Positions 1 to 8,545 of a stretch of 64,000 nt of DNA are shown here, piece after piece. Origin of the DNA: an uncultured Muribaculum sp. (GTDB taxonomy: Bacteria > Bacteroidota > Bacteroidia > Bacteroidales > Muribaculaceae); the NCBI GenBank assembly GCA_910587665.1, contig CAJUMZ010000009.1:1-64000 (forward strand), written 5' to 3'. The position numbers and the translations under genes were made by a program. Positions within the stretch are counted from its first letter, which is position 1; every line of letters starts with the position of its first letter. The notes beneath the pieces are model-generated. The model was given only the letters and a program-made list of their open reading frames with translations. It made no database searches and had not been told where the DNA came from.

Positions 1-84
1 AATGCTCTTGTACTGTTTCTTGTCTATTTAATCATTTCAATGTTCTTCGCTTTCGGTCGCCATTTTACAGGCGGAAAGGTTTTG

Positions 85-115
85 CAAAGTTACGCCAAAT
101 ATTTCGATCAACAAA
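85..115 (-). promoter_or_regulatory. Leftward Bacteroidota promoter P1
   Basis: Read on the minus strand, a -33 TTTG (112-115) is followed after 19 bp by a -7 TAACTTTG (85-92), a full match to the Bacteroidota promoter. Transcription runs left, out of the window. The transcribed stretch 1-60 contains AACATTGAAATGATTAAAT and AGTACAAGAGCA (minus strand), which resemble my memory of Bacteroidales 16S rRNA leaders, so the target may be an rRNA operon. That target is inferred. Confidence 0.65.
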
Positions 116-200
116 ATCTTTAACATATTTTTAAACTTATTCCCGATTAAACATCGGCTGCAAACTCTTTTGCAATTCGTTGCTTTCCCAAAAGCGAGTG

Positions 201-232
201 CAAAGTTACGCGAAAGGTTTTTATCCTCCAAA
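201..232 (-). promoter_or_regulatory. Leftward Bacteroidota promoter P2
   Basis: The minus strand shows -33 TTTG (229-232), 20 bp spacing and -7 TAACTTTG (201-208), with the same -7 octamer and flanking GCG as P1, 116 bp away. Tandem near-identical promoters are common upstream of rRNA operons. The 230-353 stretch between here and the next gene is AT-rich and holds no other recognisable feature. Confidence 0.65.
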
Positions 233-419
233 TATTTTTACTTATTTTTTTGAGAGAATTTAAGCATCAAAGGCTAAACCGCGCTATATCAAGCATATTA
301 GCCCAATAAAAAATTTATATATCAGATACGGGGCAATAACACCCGCCTACCCAATGAATGAAAATTTGGGTATATTCCCCGATTTTCGTAATTTTGTTAT
401 GAATGAAACAACAACAATT

Positions 420-1289
420 ATGGTGAAACATTTTTTAACCGGAATATTTATATCGGCAACATTAGCCTGCACCGGGGCAAATCTGCACGATATAAGATTT
501 CATAACGAAGAAACCGACACAACAAAAATAAGCAAAATTCTCCTTGACGCGACAAAGGCAACCGAAGGGATGACCCCGGAAGCAAGAGTCGCATATATAG
601 GCAGGGAATTTATCGGGACTCCCTACGTGGCCGGCACTCTCGAATCGCCCGACGGCGAACGCCTGACAATCGACATGGAAGAATTGGACTGCACGACATA
701 TGTGGAAACGGTAATGGCACTCGCCTATACTATAGGAGAAGGGCGCACGTCATGGCGCGACTTCGCCTATAATCTCGAACGGCTACGCTACCGTTCAGGC
801 GAGCAGAAAGACTATGGCTCGCGCCTTCATTACGCAAGCGACTGGGTGGTAGACAATGTGCACCGTGGCAATTTCAAGGAAGTGACAGGAAATCTTATCG
901 GGAGCGAGCACCAAGTGAAATCGCTTGACTTCATCAGCCGAAACAGGGATAAATATCCCGCGCTTGCTGACTCTATGAACTATGACCGCATACGCAACAT
1001 GGAACTTGGCTACCGCAACCACCGCTTCCCATATATAAAGACGGGCAAGCTCGCGACAAAAGAGATAATGCAGCAACTTCACGAAGGAGACATAGTGCTT
1101 ATAACGACCAAGACACCGGGCCTTGACGTACAGCATATGGGTATAGTGGTGATCGAGGATGGAGAGCCAAGACTGATGCATGCATCATCGGCAGCCGGGA
1201 GCGTAGTTATCGACAAGCTGACGTTAAGGGAATACATGAGACGAAACCGAGGCGCTACAGGCATAAGGGTGCTCCGGCTCAATGAATGA
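420..1289 (+). CDS. DUF1460 family N-acetylmuramoyl-L-alanine amidase-like protein
   Basis: This is a putative cell-wall amidase/peptidase of the DUF1460 family, NlpC/P60-like cysteine enzymes thought to act on peptidoglycan peptides in the periplasm. I start it at the ATG at 420 because a signal sequence begins there (MVKHFLTGIFISATLAC), with Cys17 a possible lipidation site. ATGs at 354 and 399 would add an implausible hydrophilic N-terminus. Visible motifs are the probable nucleophile Cys91 (EELDCTTYVETVM) and a later VQHMGIVV block with the probable catalytic His. Length (289 aa) fits the family. It stands alone on the plus strand and ends at a strong bidirectional terminator shared with enolase. 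The family call is firm, the substrate inferred. Confidence 0.88.
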   Translation: MVKHFLTGIFISATLACTGANLHDIRFHNEETDTTKISKILLDATKATEGMTPEARVAYIGREFIGTPYVAGTLESPDGERLTIDMEELDCTTYVETVMALAYTIGEGRTSWRDFAYNLERLRYRSGEQKDYGSRLHYASDWVVDNVHRGNFKEVTGNLIGSEHQVKSLDFISRNRDKYPALADSMNYDRIRNMELGYRNHRFPYIKTGKLATKEIMQQLHEGDIVLITTKTPGLDVQHMGIVVIEDGEPRLMHASSAAGSVVIDKLTLREYMRRNRGATGIRVLRLNE

Positions 1290-1323
1290 CAACAACCCGC
1301 AATTAAACAAAAGCATAAAATAG

Positions 1324-1351
1324 AAAAGGCTGCGATCACTCGCAGCCTTTT
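1324..1351. terminator. Bidirectional terminator between the DUF1460 gene and eno
   Basis: A perfect inverted repeat, AAAAGGCTGCGA / TCGCAGCCTTTT, encloses a 4-nt loop (tcac). It has A-runs and T-runs on both sides, so it can end both convergent transcripts. Confidence 0.9.
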
Positions 1352-1372
1352 CCGTATGATGTAGGATAGGAA

Positions 1373-2668
1373 TTATTCCTGAGGCATCTTGGTGCGCTTG
1401 CCGTAGCCATATTCAGCGTCGTTGCCGAGCTGCTCCTGGATGCGGAGAAGCTGGTTGTACTTAGCCATACGGTCGGAACGGCTTGCAGAACCGGTCTTGA
1501 TCTGACCGGCGTTGGTAGCAACAGCGATGTCGGCGATAGTAGCGTCTTCAGTCTCGCCGGAGCGGTGAGAGATGACAGCGGTATAACCGTTGCGCTGAGC
1601 GAGCTCAACAGCACGGAGAGTCTCGGTGAGAGAACCGATCTGGTTAACCTTTACAAGGATAGAGTTGGCGCAACCAAGCTCGATACCTTTCTTAAGATAC
1701 TTAACGTTGGTAACGAAGAGATCGTCGCCTACGAGCTGGCAACGCTTGCCGATAAGGTCGGTAAGAATCTTCCAGCCTTCCCAGTCGTTCTGGTCCATAC
1801 CGTCCTCGATAGAGTCGATAGGATATTTCTCAACGAGAGTCTTGAGGTATTCAGCCTGCTGCTGAGAAGTCAACTTGGGAGCGTCGGCACCCTGCTTCCA
1901 GGTATAGTCGTAAACACCATTCTTGTAGAACTCTGAAGATGCGCAGTCAAGACCGATGGTAACATCCTTGCCGGGTACATAACCTGCAAGCTCAATAGCC
2001 TTGATGATTACGTTAAGAGCGTCTTCAGTGCCGTCGAGCGCGGGAGCGAAACCACCTTCGTCACCTACTGCGGTAGAAAGGCCACGGTCATGGAGCACCT
2101 TCTTAAGGTTGTGGAATACCTCAGTACCCATGCGGATACCTTCCTTGAAGCAGCATGCGCCGATAGGACGGATCATGAACTCCTGGAAACAGATTGGGGC
2201 GTCAGAGTGAGCGCCACCGTTGATAATGTTCATCATCGGCACGGGGAGAACATAAGAGTTGCATCCGCCGATATATTTGTAAAGCGGGAGGTCAAGATAG
2301 TCGGCCGCAGCCTTAGCCACTGCGAGCGAAACGCCAAGGATAGCGTTAGCACCGAGGTTAGACTTGGTTTCGGTACCGTCGAGTGCGAGCATGGTCTCGT
2401 CAATCTTGATCTGATCAAGAGCTGACATGCCCACAAGAGCTTGAGCGATAGGACCGTTGACATTAGCCACAGCCTTAGTCACGCCCTTACCCATGTAGCG
2501 GTTTTTGTCACCGTCACGAAGCTCGAGAGCCTCATTTTCGCCGGTAGAAGCTCCGGAGGGAACAGAAGCACGGCCGAAAGCGCCTGATTCAAGAACTACA
2601 TCTACTTCTACAGTGGGGTTACCACGAGAGTCAAGGACCTCACGTCCAATGATTTTTTCAATTTTCAT
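1373..2668 (-). CDS. eno: Enolase (phosphopyruvate hydratase)
   Basis: Converts 2-phosphoglycerate to phosphoenolpyruvate in glycolysis. The 431-aa protein is full length and starts with the usual MKIEKIIGREVLDSRGNPTVEV. It carries the GGAHSDAPICFQEFM block, the Mg-binding region DSIEDG...LVGDDLFVTN, the catalytic lysine segment LVKVNQIGSLTET and the SHRSGETED signature. It is monocistronic: a shared terminator lies downstream, and a -7 element (TATCTTTG, minus strand, 2723-2730) sits about 55 bp upstream of the start without a well-placed -33. Confidence 0.99.
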   Translation of the reverse strand: MKIEKIIGREVLDSRGNPTVEVDVVLESGAFGRASVPSGASTGENEALELRDGDKNRYMGKGVTKAVANVNGPIAQALVGMSALDQIKIDETMLALDGTETKSNLGANAILGVSLAVAKAAADYLDLPLYKYIGGCNSYVLPVPMMNIINGGAHSDAPICFQEFMIRPIGACCFKEGIRMGTEVFHNLKKVLHDRGLSTAVGDEGGFAPALDGTEDALNVIIKAIELAGYVPGKDVTIGLDCASSEFYKNGVYDYTWKQGADAPKLTSQQQAEYLKTLVEKYPIDSIEDGMDQNDWEGWKILTDLIGKRCQLVGDDLFVTNVKYLKKGIELGCANSILVKVNQIGSLTETLRAVELAQRNGYTAVISHRSGETEDATIADIAVATNAGQIKTGSASRSDRMAKYNQLLRIQEQLGNDAEYGYGKRTKMPQE

Positions 2669-2722
2669 AATGTTTCTGATAAAAATTATGTTGAGTATAA
2701 ATTTTGGTCATCTAACTGTTGA

Positions 2723-2730
2723 CAAAGATA
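2723..2730 (-). promoter_or_regulatory. Probable -7 element for eno
   Basis: TATCTTTG on the minus strand matches TAnnTTTG. The nearest TTTG lies 24 bp upstream (2755-2758), longer than the usual 19-21 bp, so only the -7 box is well supported. Confidence 0.45.
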
Positions 2731-2843
2731 CAAAATTTTTTTCTGAGGTATTTACAAAAACAGTTAATAAAAACAACAAAGTCATTATTACCATGTGATT
2801 GAACTCCATTCATACACGGGACCAAATTGCCGGAGAGGAATAA

Positions 2844-2882
2844 AAAAGCCGCCTACCGGAAAGTTTTCCGATGGCGGCTTTT
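2844..2882 (-). terminator. Terminator at the end of the ribosomal superoperon
   Basis: AAAAGCCGCC (2844-2853) pairs with GGCGGCTTTT (2873-2882), and the inner bases CGGAAA/TTTCCG extend the stem. It lies just past the rplQ stop and is followed on the minus strand by a T-tract, so it closes the long leftward transcript. Confidence 0.88.
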
Positions 2883-2906
2883 AAGGTAAGGAATATCTTG
2901 AGATAT

Positions 2907-3404
2907 TTATTCAGCGGCGGGTGCCTCTGCTGCAGGAGTCTCTGCTACGGGCGCCTCAGCGGCGGGAGCTGCCTTCTCGGCACTGCTCTTGCGCGAGCGA
3001 CGGGTGCGGGTAGTCTTCTTTGCAGCGCTGTCTTTCTTCATGTTTTCGTTGTAGTCAACGAGCTCGATGAAGCAAGTCTTGGCATTGTCACCAAGACGGT
3101 TGCCGGTCTTGATGATGCGGGTGTAACCACCGTTGCGGTCAGCGATCTTCTGAGCCACTTCGCGGAAAAGCTCGGTGACAGCAAACTTGTTCTGAAGGTG
3201 GCTGAACACGAGGCGGCGGTTGGGAGTATTGTCTTCCTTGGCGCGGTTGATCAGCGGCTCGGCATACATGCGAAGAGCTTTAGCCTTTTCAAGCGTAGTG
3301 AAGATGCGCTTGTGCATGATGAGCGAGATAGTCATGTTAGCGAGCATTGCGTCGCGGTGAGCCTTCTTGCGTCCAAGATGGTTGAATTTTTTATTGTGTC
3401 TCAT
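2907..3404 (-). CDS. rplQ: 50S ribosomal protein L17
   Basis: Large-subunit protein near the exit-tunnel outlet and the last gene of the alpha operon. The N-terminal ~115 residues are typical (MRHNKKFNHLGRKKAHRDAML, then the ALRMYAEPLINRAKEDNT block). The C-terminus adds about 45 residues rich in Lys/Arg and then Ala/Pro/Glu, with repeats of the type PAAEAPVAETPAAEAPAAE. Such a tail is common in Bacteroidota L17. It follows rpoA by 6 nt. Confidence 0.98.
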   Translation of the reverse strand: MRHNKKFNHLGRKKAHRDAMLANMTISLIMHKRIFTTLEKAKALRMYAEPLINRAKEDNTPNRRLVFSHLQNKFAVTELFREVAQKIADRNGGYTRIIKTGNRLGDNAKTCFIELVDYNENMKKDSAAKKTTRTRRSRKSSAEKAAPAAEAPVAETPAAEAPAAE

Positions 3405-3410
3405 CGTTTA

Positions 3411-4403
3411 TTACTCTTTATCTAATTTATACTTTGAAATATCCATTCCGAACGACAGGTTAAGATTGGCGAGAAGCTCGTCAAGCTCTGTGAGCGACTT
3501 CTTACCGAAGTTACGGAATTTCAAGAGGTCAGTCTTATTGAATACTACCAGCTCGCCAAGAGTCTCCACCTCTGCGCTCTTCAGACAGTTGAGGGCGCGC
3601 ACCGAGAGATCCATGTCCACAAGCTTTGACTTGAGGAGCTGCCTCATGCGCAGTACCTCTTCGTCAAATTCCTCGTTGCTATCGGTCTCGGTAGTCTCGA
3701 GGGTGATCTTCTCGTCGGAGAAGAGCATGAAGTGGTAAATAAGGATCTTGGCAGCCTCCTTGAGAGCATCCTTGGGGAGGATAGAGCCATTGGTAGTAAT
3801 CTCAATAATCAATTTTTCGTAGTCGGTCTTTTGGTCGACGCGGAAGTTTTCGACAGTGTACTTCACGTTTTTGATCGGCGTGTAAATCGAGTCGATCGCG
3901 ATCACGTCGATAGCGTCGGCAGGATTGGCGTTTTCCTCAGCGGGAACCCAACCGCGACCCTTGTTGATCGTGATGTCAAGCTGAAAACTTGCACCGGGAT
4001 CCAAATGACAAATGACCTGGTCGGGATTGAGGACCTCAAATCCTGTAAGCACCTTGCCAATGTCACCGGCCTTGAACACCTCCTGACCTGACACTGTGAT
4101 TGTAGCCTTCTCATTCTCGGCATCTTCGACGATCTGCTTGAGGTCGACCTTCTTTAGGTTAAGGATGATGTTTGTGACATCCTCCTTTACACCCGGTACG
4201 GTGTCAAACTCATGCTTTACGCCATCGATGCGGATAGAGGATATGGCATATCCCTCAAGGGAAGAAAGGAGAATGCGGCGGAGCGCGTTTCCTACAGTGA
4301 TACCATATCCGGGCTCCAATGGCTTGAACTCGAATTTACCGAAGAAATTATCGGCTTCCAACATGACAATTTTGTCAGGTTTCTGAAATGCTAAAATAGC
4401 CAT
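3411..4403 (-). CDS. rpoA: DNA-directed RNA polymerase subunit alpha
   Basis: Scaffold subunit of RNA polymerase. The 330-aa protein has the N-terminal assembly domain (FKPLEPGYGITVGNALRRILLSSL) and the C-terminal helix-hairpin-helix domain (SVRALNCLKSAEVETLGELV...KSLTELDELL) that contacts DNA and activators. It lies between rpsD and rplQ, the standard alpha-operon position. Confidence 0.99.
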   Translation of the reverse strand: MAILAFQKPDKIVMLEADNFFGKFEFKPLEPGYGITVGNALRRILLSSLEGYAISSIRIDGVKHEFDTVPGVKEDVTNIILNLKKVDLKQIVEDAENEKATITVSGQEVFKAGDIGKVLTGFEVLNPDQVICHLDPGASFQLDITINKGRGWVPAEENANPADAIDVIAIDSIYTPIKNVKYTVENFRVDQKTDYEKLIIEITTNGSILPKDALKEAAKILIYHFMLFSDEKITLETTETDSNEEFDEEVLRMRQLLKSKLVDMDLSVRALNCLKSAEVETLGELVVFNKTDLLKFRNFGKKSLTELDELLANLNLSFGMDISKYKLDKE

Positions 4404-4423
4404 GGATCTACGTGTTAAAATGA

Positions 4424-5029
4424 TTATTTAGAATACAACTCAACGATAAGCTGCTCCTTGATGTTTTCGGGGATATCTTCGCGGGTAGGCACATGAAGCA
4501 TCTTGCCTGACTTAGTGTTCTCATCCCACTCCAACCAGGGATATTTGCTGTGGTTGAAGCCGGCGAGAGCGTCAGCGATGACCTCAAGCGACTTTGAACG
4601 CTCGCGTACGCCTACAACGTCACCGGGCTGTACCTGGTAGGAAGCGATGTTTACAACGCTACCGTTGACAGTTACATGGCGGTGGAGCACAAGCTGACGA
4701 GCAGCTGCGCGGGTAGGAGCGATGCCGAGACGATAAACGATGTTGTCAAGACGTGACTCGAGAAGCTGAAGGAGCACCTCACCGGTGATACCCTTTGTGC
4801 GAGAAGCACGGTCAAACAGGTTGTGGAACTGCTTTTCGAGTACACCGTAAGTGTATTTAGCTTTCTGCTTTTCACGGAGCTGGACACCATACTCGGATGA
4901 CTTACGGCGCTTGTTGATGCCGTGCTGTCCCGGGGGGTAGTTCTTTTTAGCAAGAACTTTGTCAGCACCGAAGATAGGCTCGCCGAATTTACGAGCGATC
5001 TTTGTTTTTGGACCGGTATATCTAGCCAT
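4424..5029 (-). CDS. rpsD: 30S ribosomal protein S4
   Basis: Primary 16S-binding assembly protein with an S4 RNA-binding fold (RLDNIVYRLGIAPTRAAARQLVLHRHVTVNG). At 201 aa it is full length and lacks zinc-binding cysteines at its N-terminus. It is separated from upstream rpsK by an unusual 171-bp gap that probably contains its autoregulatory leader. In many bacteria S4 represses its own operon. Confidence 0.99.
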   Translation of the reverse strand: MARYTGPKTKIARKFGEPIFGADKVLAKKNYPPGQHGINKRRKSSEYGVQLREKQKAKYTYGVLEKQFHNLFDRASRTKGITGEVLLQLLESRLDNIVYRLGIAPTRAAARQLVLHRHVTVNGSVVNIASYQVQPGDVVGVRERSKSLEVIADALAGFNHSKYPWLEWDENTKSGKMLHVPTREDIPENIKEQLIVELYSK

Positions 5030-5200
5030 TTTTGTAAAATCTTAAATTTTGGGATTGACTATGGTTCGTCATCTTAGTGCAGCCGCGACCACAGAGAGGT
5101 GATAAAAATTGTGGTCTATTCACATTCAATGCCGCTTCACAGTCAAGAGCCTCGGTTGATATATGTTCGTGAAAGTAATTAAAGATGATAAAATCCCGAC
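5030..5200 (-). ncRNA. Candidate S4 ribosomal-protein leader RNA
   Basis: This 171-bp gap in an otherwise tightly packed operon contains no credible gene. It includes a 7-bp inverted repeat GACCACA (5087-5093) / TGTGGTC (5110-5116) with a 16-nt loop, just upstream of rpsD. An S4-Bacteroidia leader motif has been described in front of rpsD in this class. I infer that this is an instance, but cannot align it to the published model. Confidence 0.5.
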
Positions 5201-5590
5201 TTATACGCGACGACGCTTGGGAGGACGACAACCATTGTGGGGCAGCGGAGTAACGTCAACGATTTCGGTAACTTCGATACCGGCACCGTGTACGGTACGG
5301 ATAGCAGACTCGCGTCCGTTACCGGGACCTTTCACATAAGCCTTTACTTTACGGAGACCAAGGTCGTAAGCGACCTTAGCGCAGTCCTGCGCTGCCATCT
5401 GGGCAGCGTAAGGGGTATTTTTCTTTGAGCCACGGAAGCCCATCTTACCGGCGCTTGACCAAGATATAACCTGACCTTCAGAGTTGGCTAAGCACACGAT
5501 AATGTTGTTGAAAGATGAGTGAACATGGAGCTGACCGTTTGCGTCAACCTTAACGTTTCTCTTCTTTGCTGCGACTGTCTTTTTTGCCAT
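5201..5590 (-). CDS. rpsK: 30S ribosomal protein S11
   Basis: Platform protein of the small subunit near the mRNA exit. The 129-aa sequence has the conserved VHSSFNNIIVCLANSEGQVISWSSAGKMGFRGSKK and GPGNGRESAIR blocks and the basic C-terminus HNGCRPPKRRRV. It starts 9 nt after rpsM. Confidence 0.99.
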   Translation of the reverse strand: MAKKTVAAKKRNVKVDANGQLHVHSSFNNIIVCLANSEGQVISWSSAGKMGFRGSKKNTPYAAQMAAQDCAKVAYDLGLRKVKAYVKGPGNGRESAIRTVHGAGIEVTEIVDVTPLPHNGCRPPKRRRV

Positions 5591-5599
5591 ACTAATTTA

Positions 5600-5980
5600 T
5601 TATTTTGTAGCTTTCTTCTTGTTAGCAACTGTTTTCTTGCGACCCTTACGTGTACGGGCGTTGTTCTTGGTGCTCTGACCGCGCACGGGAAGACCGATAC
5701 GGTGACGGATTCCACGGTAGCAGCCGATATCCATCAGACGCTTGATGTTAAGCTGGATTTCGCTGCGGAGATCACCTTCTACCTTGTAGTTGGCTCCGAT
5801 CACCTCACGCACGGCGGCTGCCTGCGCGTCGGTCCAGTCTTTAACTTTGATGTTTTTGTCAACTCCGGCTTTCTCAAGGATAGAGTTAGCGGCGCTACGA
5901 CCGATGCCGAATATATAAGTCAAGGCGATTTCACCTCTTTTGTTTTGGGGGAGATCCACTCCCACGATTCTAACTGCCAT
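5600..5980 (-). CDS. rpsM: 30S ribosomal protein S13
   Basis: Small-subunit head protein that bridges to the 50S subunit and contacts tRNA. The 126-aa sequence has MAVRIVGVDLPQNKR, the YIFGIGRSAA helix-hairpin-helix and the C-terminal GLPVRGQSTKNNARTRKGRKK basic tail. It follows rpmJ by 36 nt. Confidence 0.99.
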   Translation of the reverse strand: MAVRIVGVDLPQNKRGEIALTYIFGIGRSAANSILEKAGVDKNIKVKDWTDAQAAAVREVIGANYKVEGDLRSEIQLNIKRLMDIGCYRGIRHRIGLPVRGQSTKNNARTRKGRKKTVANKKKATK

Positions 5981-6016
5981 ATTGATTGACTAAATTTTCT
6001 GCAAAAATAACAAAAA

Positions 6017-6133
6017 TTATCCTTGACGCTGTTTATACTTAGGATTTTTCTTATTAATCACGTAAAGGCGACCCTTGCGACGCACGATTTTGCTGTCGGG
6101 AGTACGCTTCTTAATTGAGGCTCTTACTTTCAT
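6017..6133 (-). CDS. rpmJ: 50S ribosomal protein L36
   Basis: A 38-aa gene found by translating the gap between infA and rpsM. It reads MKVRASIKKRTPDSKIV..., continues through RRKGRLYVINKKNPKYKQRQG and then stops. It is the C-minus form, lacking the CxxC zinc ligands of the canonical protein. Position between infA and rpsM is the usual Bacteroidota order. Confidence 0.97.
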   Translation of the reverse strand: MKVRASIKKRTPDSKIVRRKGRLYVINKKNPKYKQRQG

Positions 6134-6152
6134 ATCTTATTGTTGTTTTTTA

Positions 6153-6371
6153 TTATTTATATCTAAATGCAATTCTGCCTTTGGACAAGTCATAGGGAGA
6201 CATCTCGACGCGCACTTTGTCGCCGGGGAGGATACGGATGTAATGCATGCGCATCTTTCCGGAGATGTGGGCCGTGATTTCATGCCCGTTTTCGAGTTCT
6301 ACACGAAACATTGCATTGCTCAATGCCTCTACTATTGTACCGTCTTGTTCGATTGCAGCTTGTTTTGCCAT
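6153..6371 (-). CDS. infA: Translation initiation factor IF-1
   Basis: 72-aa OB-fold factor that occupies the ribosomal A site during initiation. Conserved blocks: MAKQAAIEQDGTIVEAL, FRVELENGHEITAHISGKMRMHYIRILPGDKVRVEMSPYDL and the GRIAFRYK end. It lies between map and rpmJ. Confidence 0.99.
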   Translation of the reverse strand: MAKQAAIEQDGTIVEALSNAMFRVELENGHEITAHISGKMRMHYIRILPGDKVRVEMSPYDLSKGRIAFRYK

Positions 6372-6380
6372 AAAATAAGT

Positions 6381-7163
6381 TTAAATTGCGTTATTACCCA
6401 ATGCCTGATCCACATAGTCGAAAGTGGTTAGGATTTCCGTCTCTCCACCGAGAATTGCCACGGTATGTTCATAGTGAGCGGAGGGCTGACGGTCGCGTGT
6501 GCGACAAGTCCACCCGTCTTTCTCAATGACGATATTCCGCTTTCCAAGGTTGACCATTGGCTCGATGGCGAGACACATACCGTTTTTGATCAACGCACCC
6601 ATGCCCTTGCGCCCGTAATTAGGCACCTCCGGGTCTTCGTGCATACTCTTTCCGATACCGTGACCACACATCTCCCTGACGATTGAATAGCCGTGGCGCT
6701 CGCAGTAGGTCTGCACGGCGTTGGCTATGTCACCGATTCTGTTGCCCTCCTTGCAGGCGGCGATACCCTTGTAGAGCGACTCCTTTGTTGTCTTGAGCAG
6801 CGCCATCACCTCGGGAGCGACCTCGCCCACGGGGAATGTATAGCACTGGTCACCGTTGTAGCCGTTAAGCTCGACAACACAGTCAAGCCCTACGATGTCA
6901 CCCTCACGGAGAGCATAATTGGAAGGGAAACCATGCACCACTACCTCATTGACCTCAATACAAAGAGTGCCGGGAAACCCGCCATATCCGAGACACGCCG
7001 GCTTTCCGCCATTGTCCTGTATGAACTCACGCGCGACAGTGTCGAGCTTAAGAGTCGTAACACCGGGAGTCACCCACTTGGCAACTTCACCAAGTGTGCG
7101 ACTCACGAGATTACAGGCTTCGCGCATCAGCGCAATTTCTTCCGATGTCTTGAGATAGATCAT
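6381..7163 (-). CDS. map: Type I methionine aminopeptidase
   Basis: Removes the N-terminal methionine from nascent proteins. The 260-aa pita-bread fold shows the metal ligands in order: Asp in VGLDCVVELNGYNGDQC (two Asp), His in MCGHGIGKSMHEDPEV, Glu in CLAIEPM and Glu near the C-terminus after the ARHYEHTVAIL-like block (SAHYEHTVAILGGETEILT). It sits between secY and infA, the Bacteroidota arrangement; adk is not here. Confidence 0.99.
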   Translation of the reverse strand: MIYLKTSEEIALMREACNLVSRTLGEVAKWVTPGVTTLKLDTVAREFIQDNGGKPACLGYGGFPGTLCIEVNEVVVHGFPSNYALREGDIVGLDCVVELNGYNGDQCYTFPVGEVAPEVMALLKTTKESLYKGIAACKEGNRIGDIANAVQTYCERHGYSIVREMCGHGIGKSMHEDPEVPNYGRKGMGALIKNGMCLAIEPMVNLGKRNIVIEKDGWTCRTRDRQPSAHYEHTVAILGGETEILTTFDYVDQALGNNAI

Positions 7164-7196
7164 TTATTGATGATAAATATCAAAAATTCAACTTAA

Positions 7197-8540
7197 TCAA
7201 TAAGCACTGCCGGTTGTACGACCCTTGATCTTGCCATCCTTCATGAGACCATCGTAATGGTGCATCATAAGGTGGGACTCAATCTGCTGGAGAGTGTCGA
7301 GCACTACGCCGACAAGGATCAGCAATGAAGTCCCGCCGAAGAACTGTGCAAAATTCTGGCTTACGCCAAACAAGCGTGCAAAAGCAGGCATTACCGCCAC
7401 AATACCGAGGAAGATAGATCCGGGAAGAGTGATTCGCGACATGATGGAGTCAAGATACTCCACAGTCTTCTTGCCGGGCTTCACACCGGGGATAAATCCG
7501 TTGTTGCGCTTCATATTGTCAGCCATCTCTGTGGGACGCACGGTGATGGCGGTATAGAAGTAGGTAAATGCAACAATAAGGATGAAGTATGTGATATTAT
7601 ATGCCAGACCGTTGATGTCGGAGAACTTGACAAAAATCGAGTTCTCATTAGCCCCGAACCCTGCAAGGGTAATGGGAACAAACATGATAGCCTGAGCGAA
7701 AATAATAGGCATCACACCTGCGGCGTTGACCTTCAAAGGTATGTACTGGCGCGCGCCACCATACTGCTTGTTGCCGACGATGCGCTTTGCATACTGCACG
7801 GGCACCTTGCGTGTACCCTGCACAAGAAGCACAGCGCCCACTGTAACGGCAAAAAGGAGCACGAGCTCGACGATGAACATTACAAGACCACCCTCTGAAC
7901 CGGTAGATCCGGGAAGACGGCTTACAAATTCATAGTAAAGAGCCTGCGGCAGACGGGCGATAATACCCACGAGGATGATAAAGGATATACCGTTACCGAT
8001 ACCGCGGTCAGTGATACGCTCACCTAGCCACATGATAAACATCGAGCCGGCGGCAAGGATGATCGTCAGGTAAAGGATAGTCCAGAATCCCATTGACGCA
8101 TGGCCTCCCGCGCCATTAACCTGGAACTGAAGGTTCATCAGATAAGCGGAACCCTGAAGCAACAGGATTGCCACAGTAAGATAACGGGTGTACTGATTTA
8201 ACTTCTGGCGACCGCTCTCACCTTCCCTCTGCATTTTCTGAAAAGAAGGGAGCACCATGCCGAGCAACTGTATCACGATCGACGCAGTGATATAAGGCAT
8301 GATACCAAGCGCGAAGATCGACGCCTGGGAGAAAGCACCACCTGAGAACATATCGAGGAGCTGCATCAATCCGCTGCCTGAGGTGAACTTGGCAAGAGCG
8401 TCAAGGTCATCAGGATGGATACCCGGAAGCACCACGTAACATCCCAACCGGTATACGAATACCAGCAGGAATGTCACGAGGAGACGCTTACGGAGCTCTT
8501 CAATTGTCCAAATGTTTTTGATGGTTTGAACAAATCTCAT
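7197..8540 (-). CDS. secY: Protein translocase subunit SecY
   Basis: Channel subunit of the SecYEG inner-membrane translocon. The 447-aa protein has about ten hydrophobic segments and the typical GIMPYITASIVIQLL plug-region motif, GNGISFIILVGI and cytoplasmic loops (VPVQYAKRIVG, GVKPGKKT). It lies 5 nt downstream of rplO, so translation is probably coupled. Confidence 0.99.
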   Translation of the reverse strand: MRFVQTIKNIWTIEELRKRLLVTFLLVFVYRLGCYVVLPGIHPDDLDALAKFTSGSGLMQLLDMFSGGAFSQASIFALGIMPYITASIVIQLLGMVLPSFQKMQREGESGRQKLNQYTRYLTVAILLLQGSAYLMNLQFQVNGAGGHASMGFWTILYLTIILAAGSMFIMWLGERITDRGIGNGISFIILVGIIARLPQALYYEFVSRLPGSTGSEGGLVMFIVELVLLFAVTVGAVLLVQGTRKVPVQYAKRIVGNKQYGGARQYIPLKVNAAGVMPIIFAQAIMFVPITLAGFGANENSIFVKFSDINGLAYNITYFILIVAFTYFYTAITVRPTEMADNMKRNNGFIPGVKPGKKTVEYLDSIMSRITLPGSIFLGIVAVMPAFARLFGVSQNFAQFFGGTSLLILVGVVLDTLQQIESHLMMHHYDGLMKDGKIKGRTTGSAY

Positions 8541-8545
8541 TATAA

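Noticed and set aside
37..231. A 64-codon minus-strand frame in the left-edge promoter region
   Set aside because: It lies between and across the two promoters, has no recognisable protein features and is better explained as leader sequence.
1565..1936. A 123-codon frame antisense to enolase
   Set aside because: It is a shadow of a strongly conserved gene, as are most long antisense frames in the ribosomal operon.
5022..5231. A 69-codon minus-strand frame across the rpsK-rpsD gap
   Set aside because: It overlaps both neighbours in another frame and looks like the non-coding leader read as protein.
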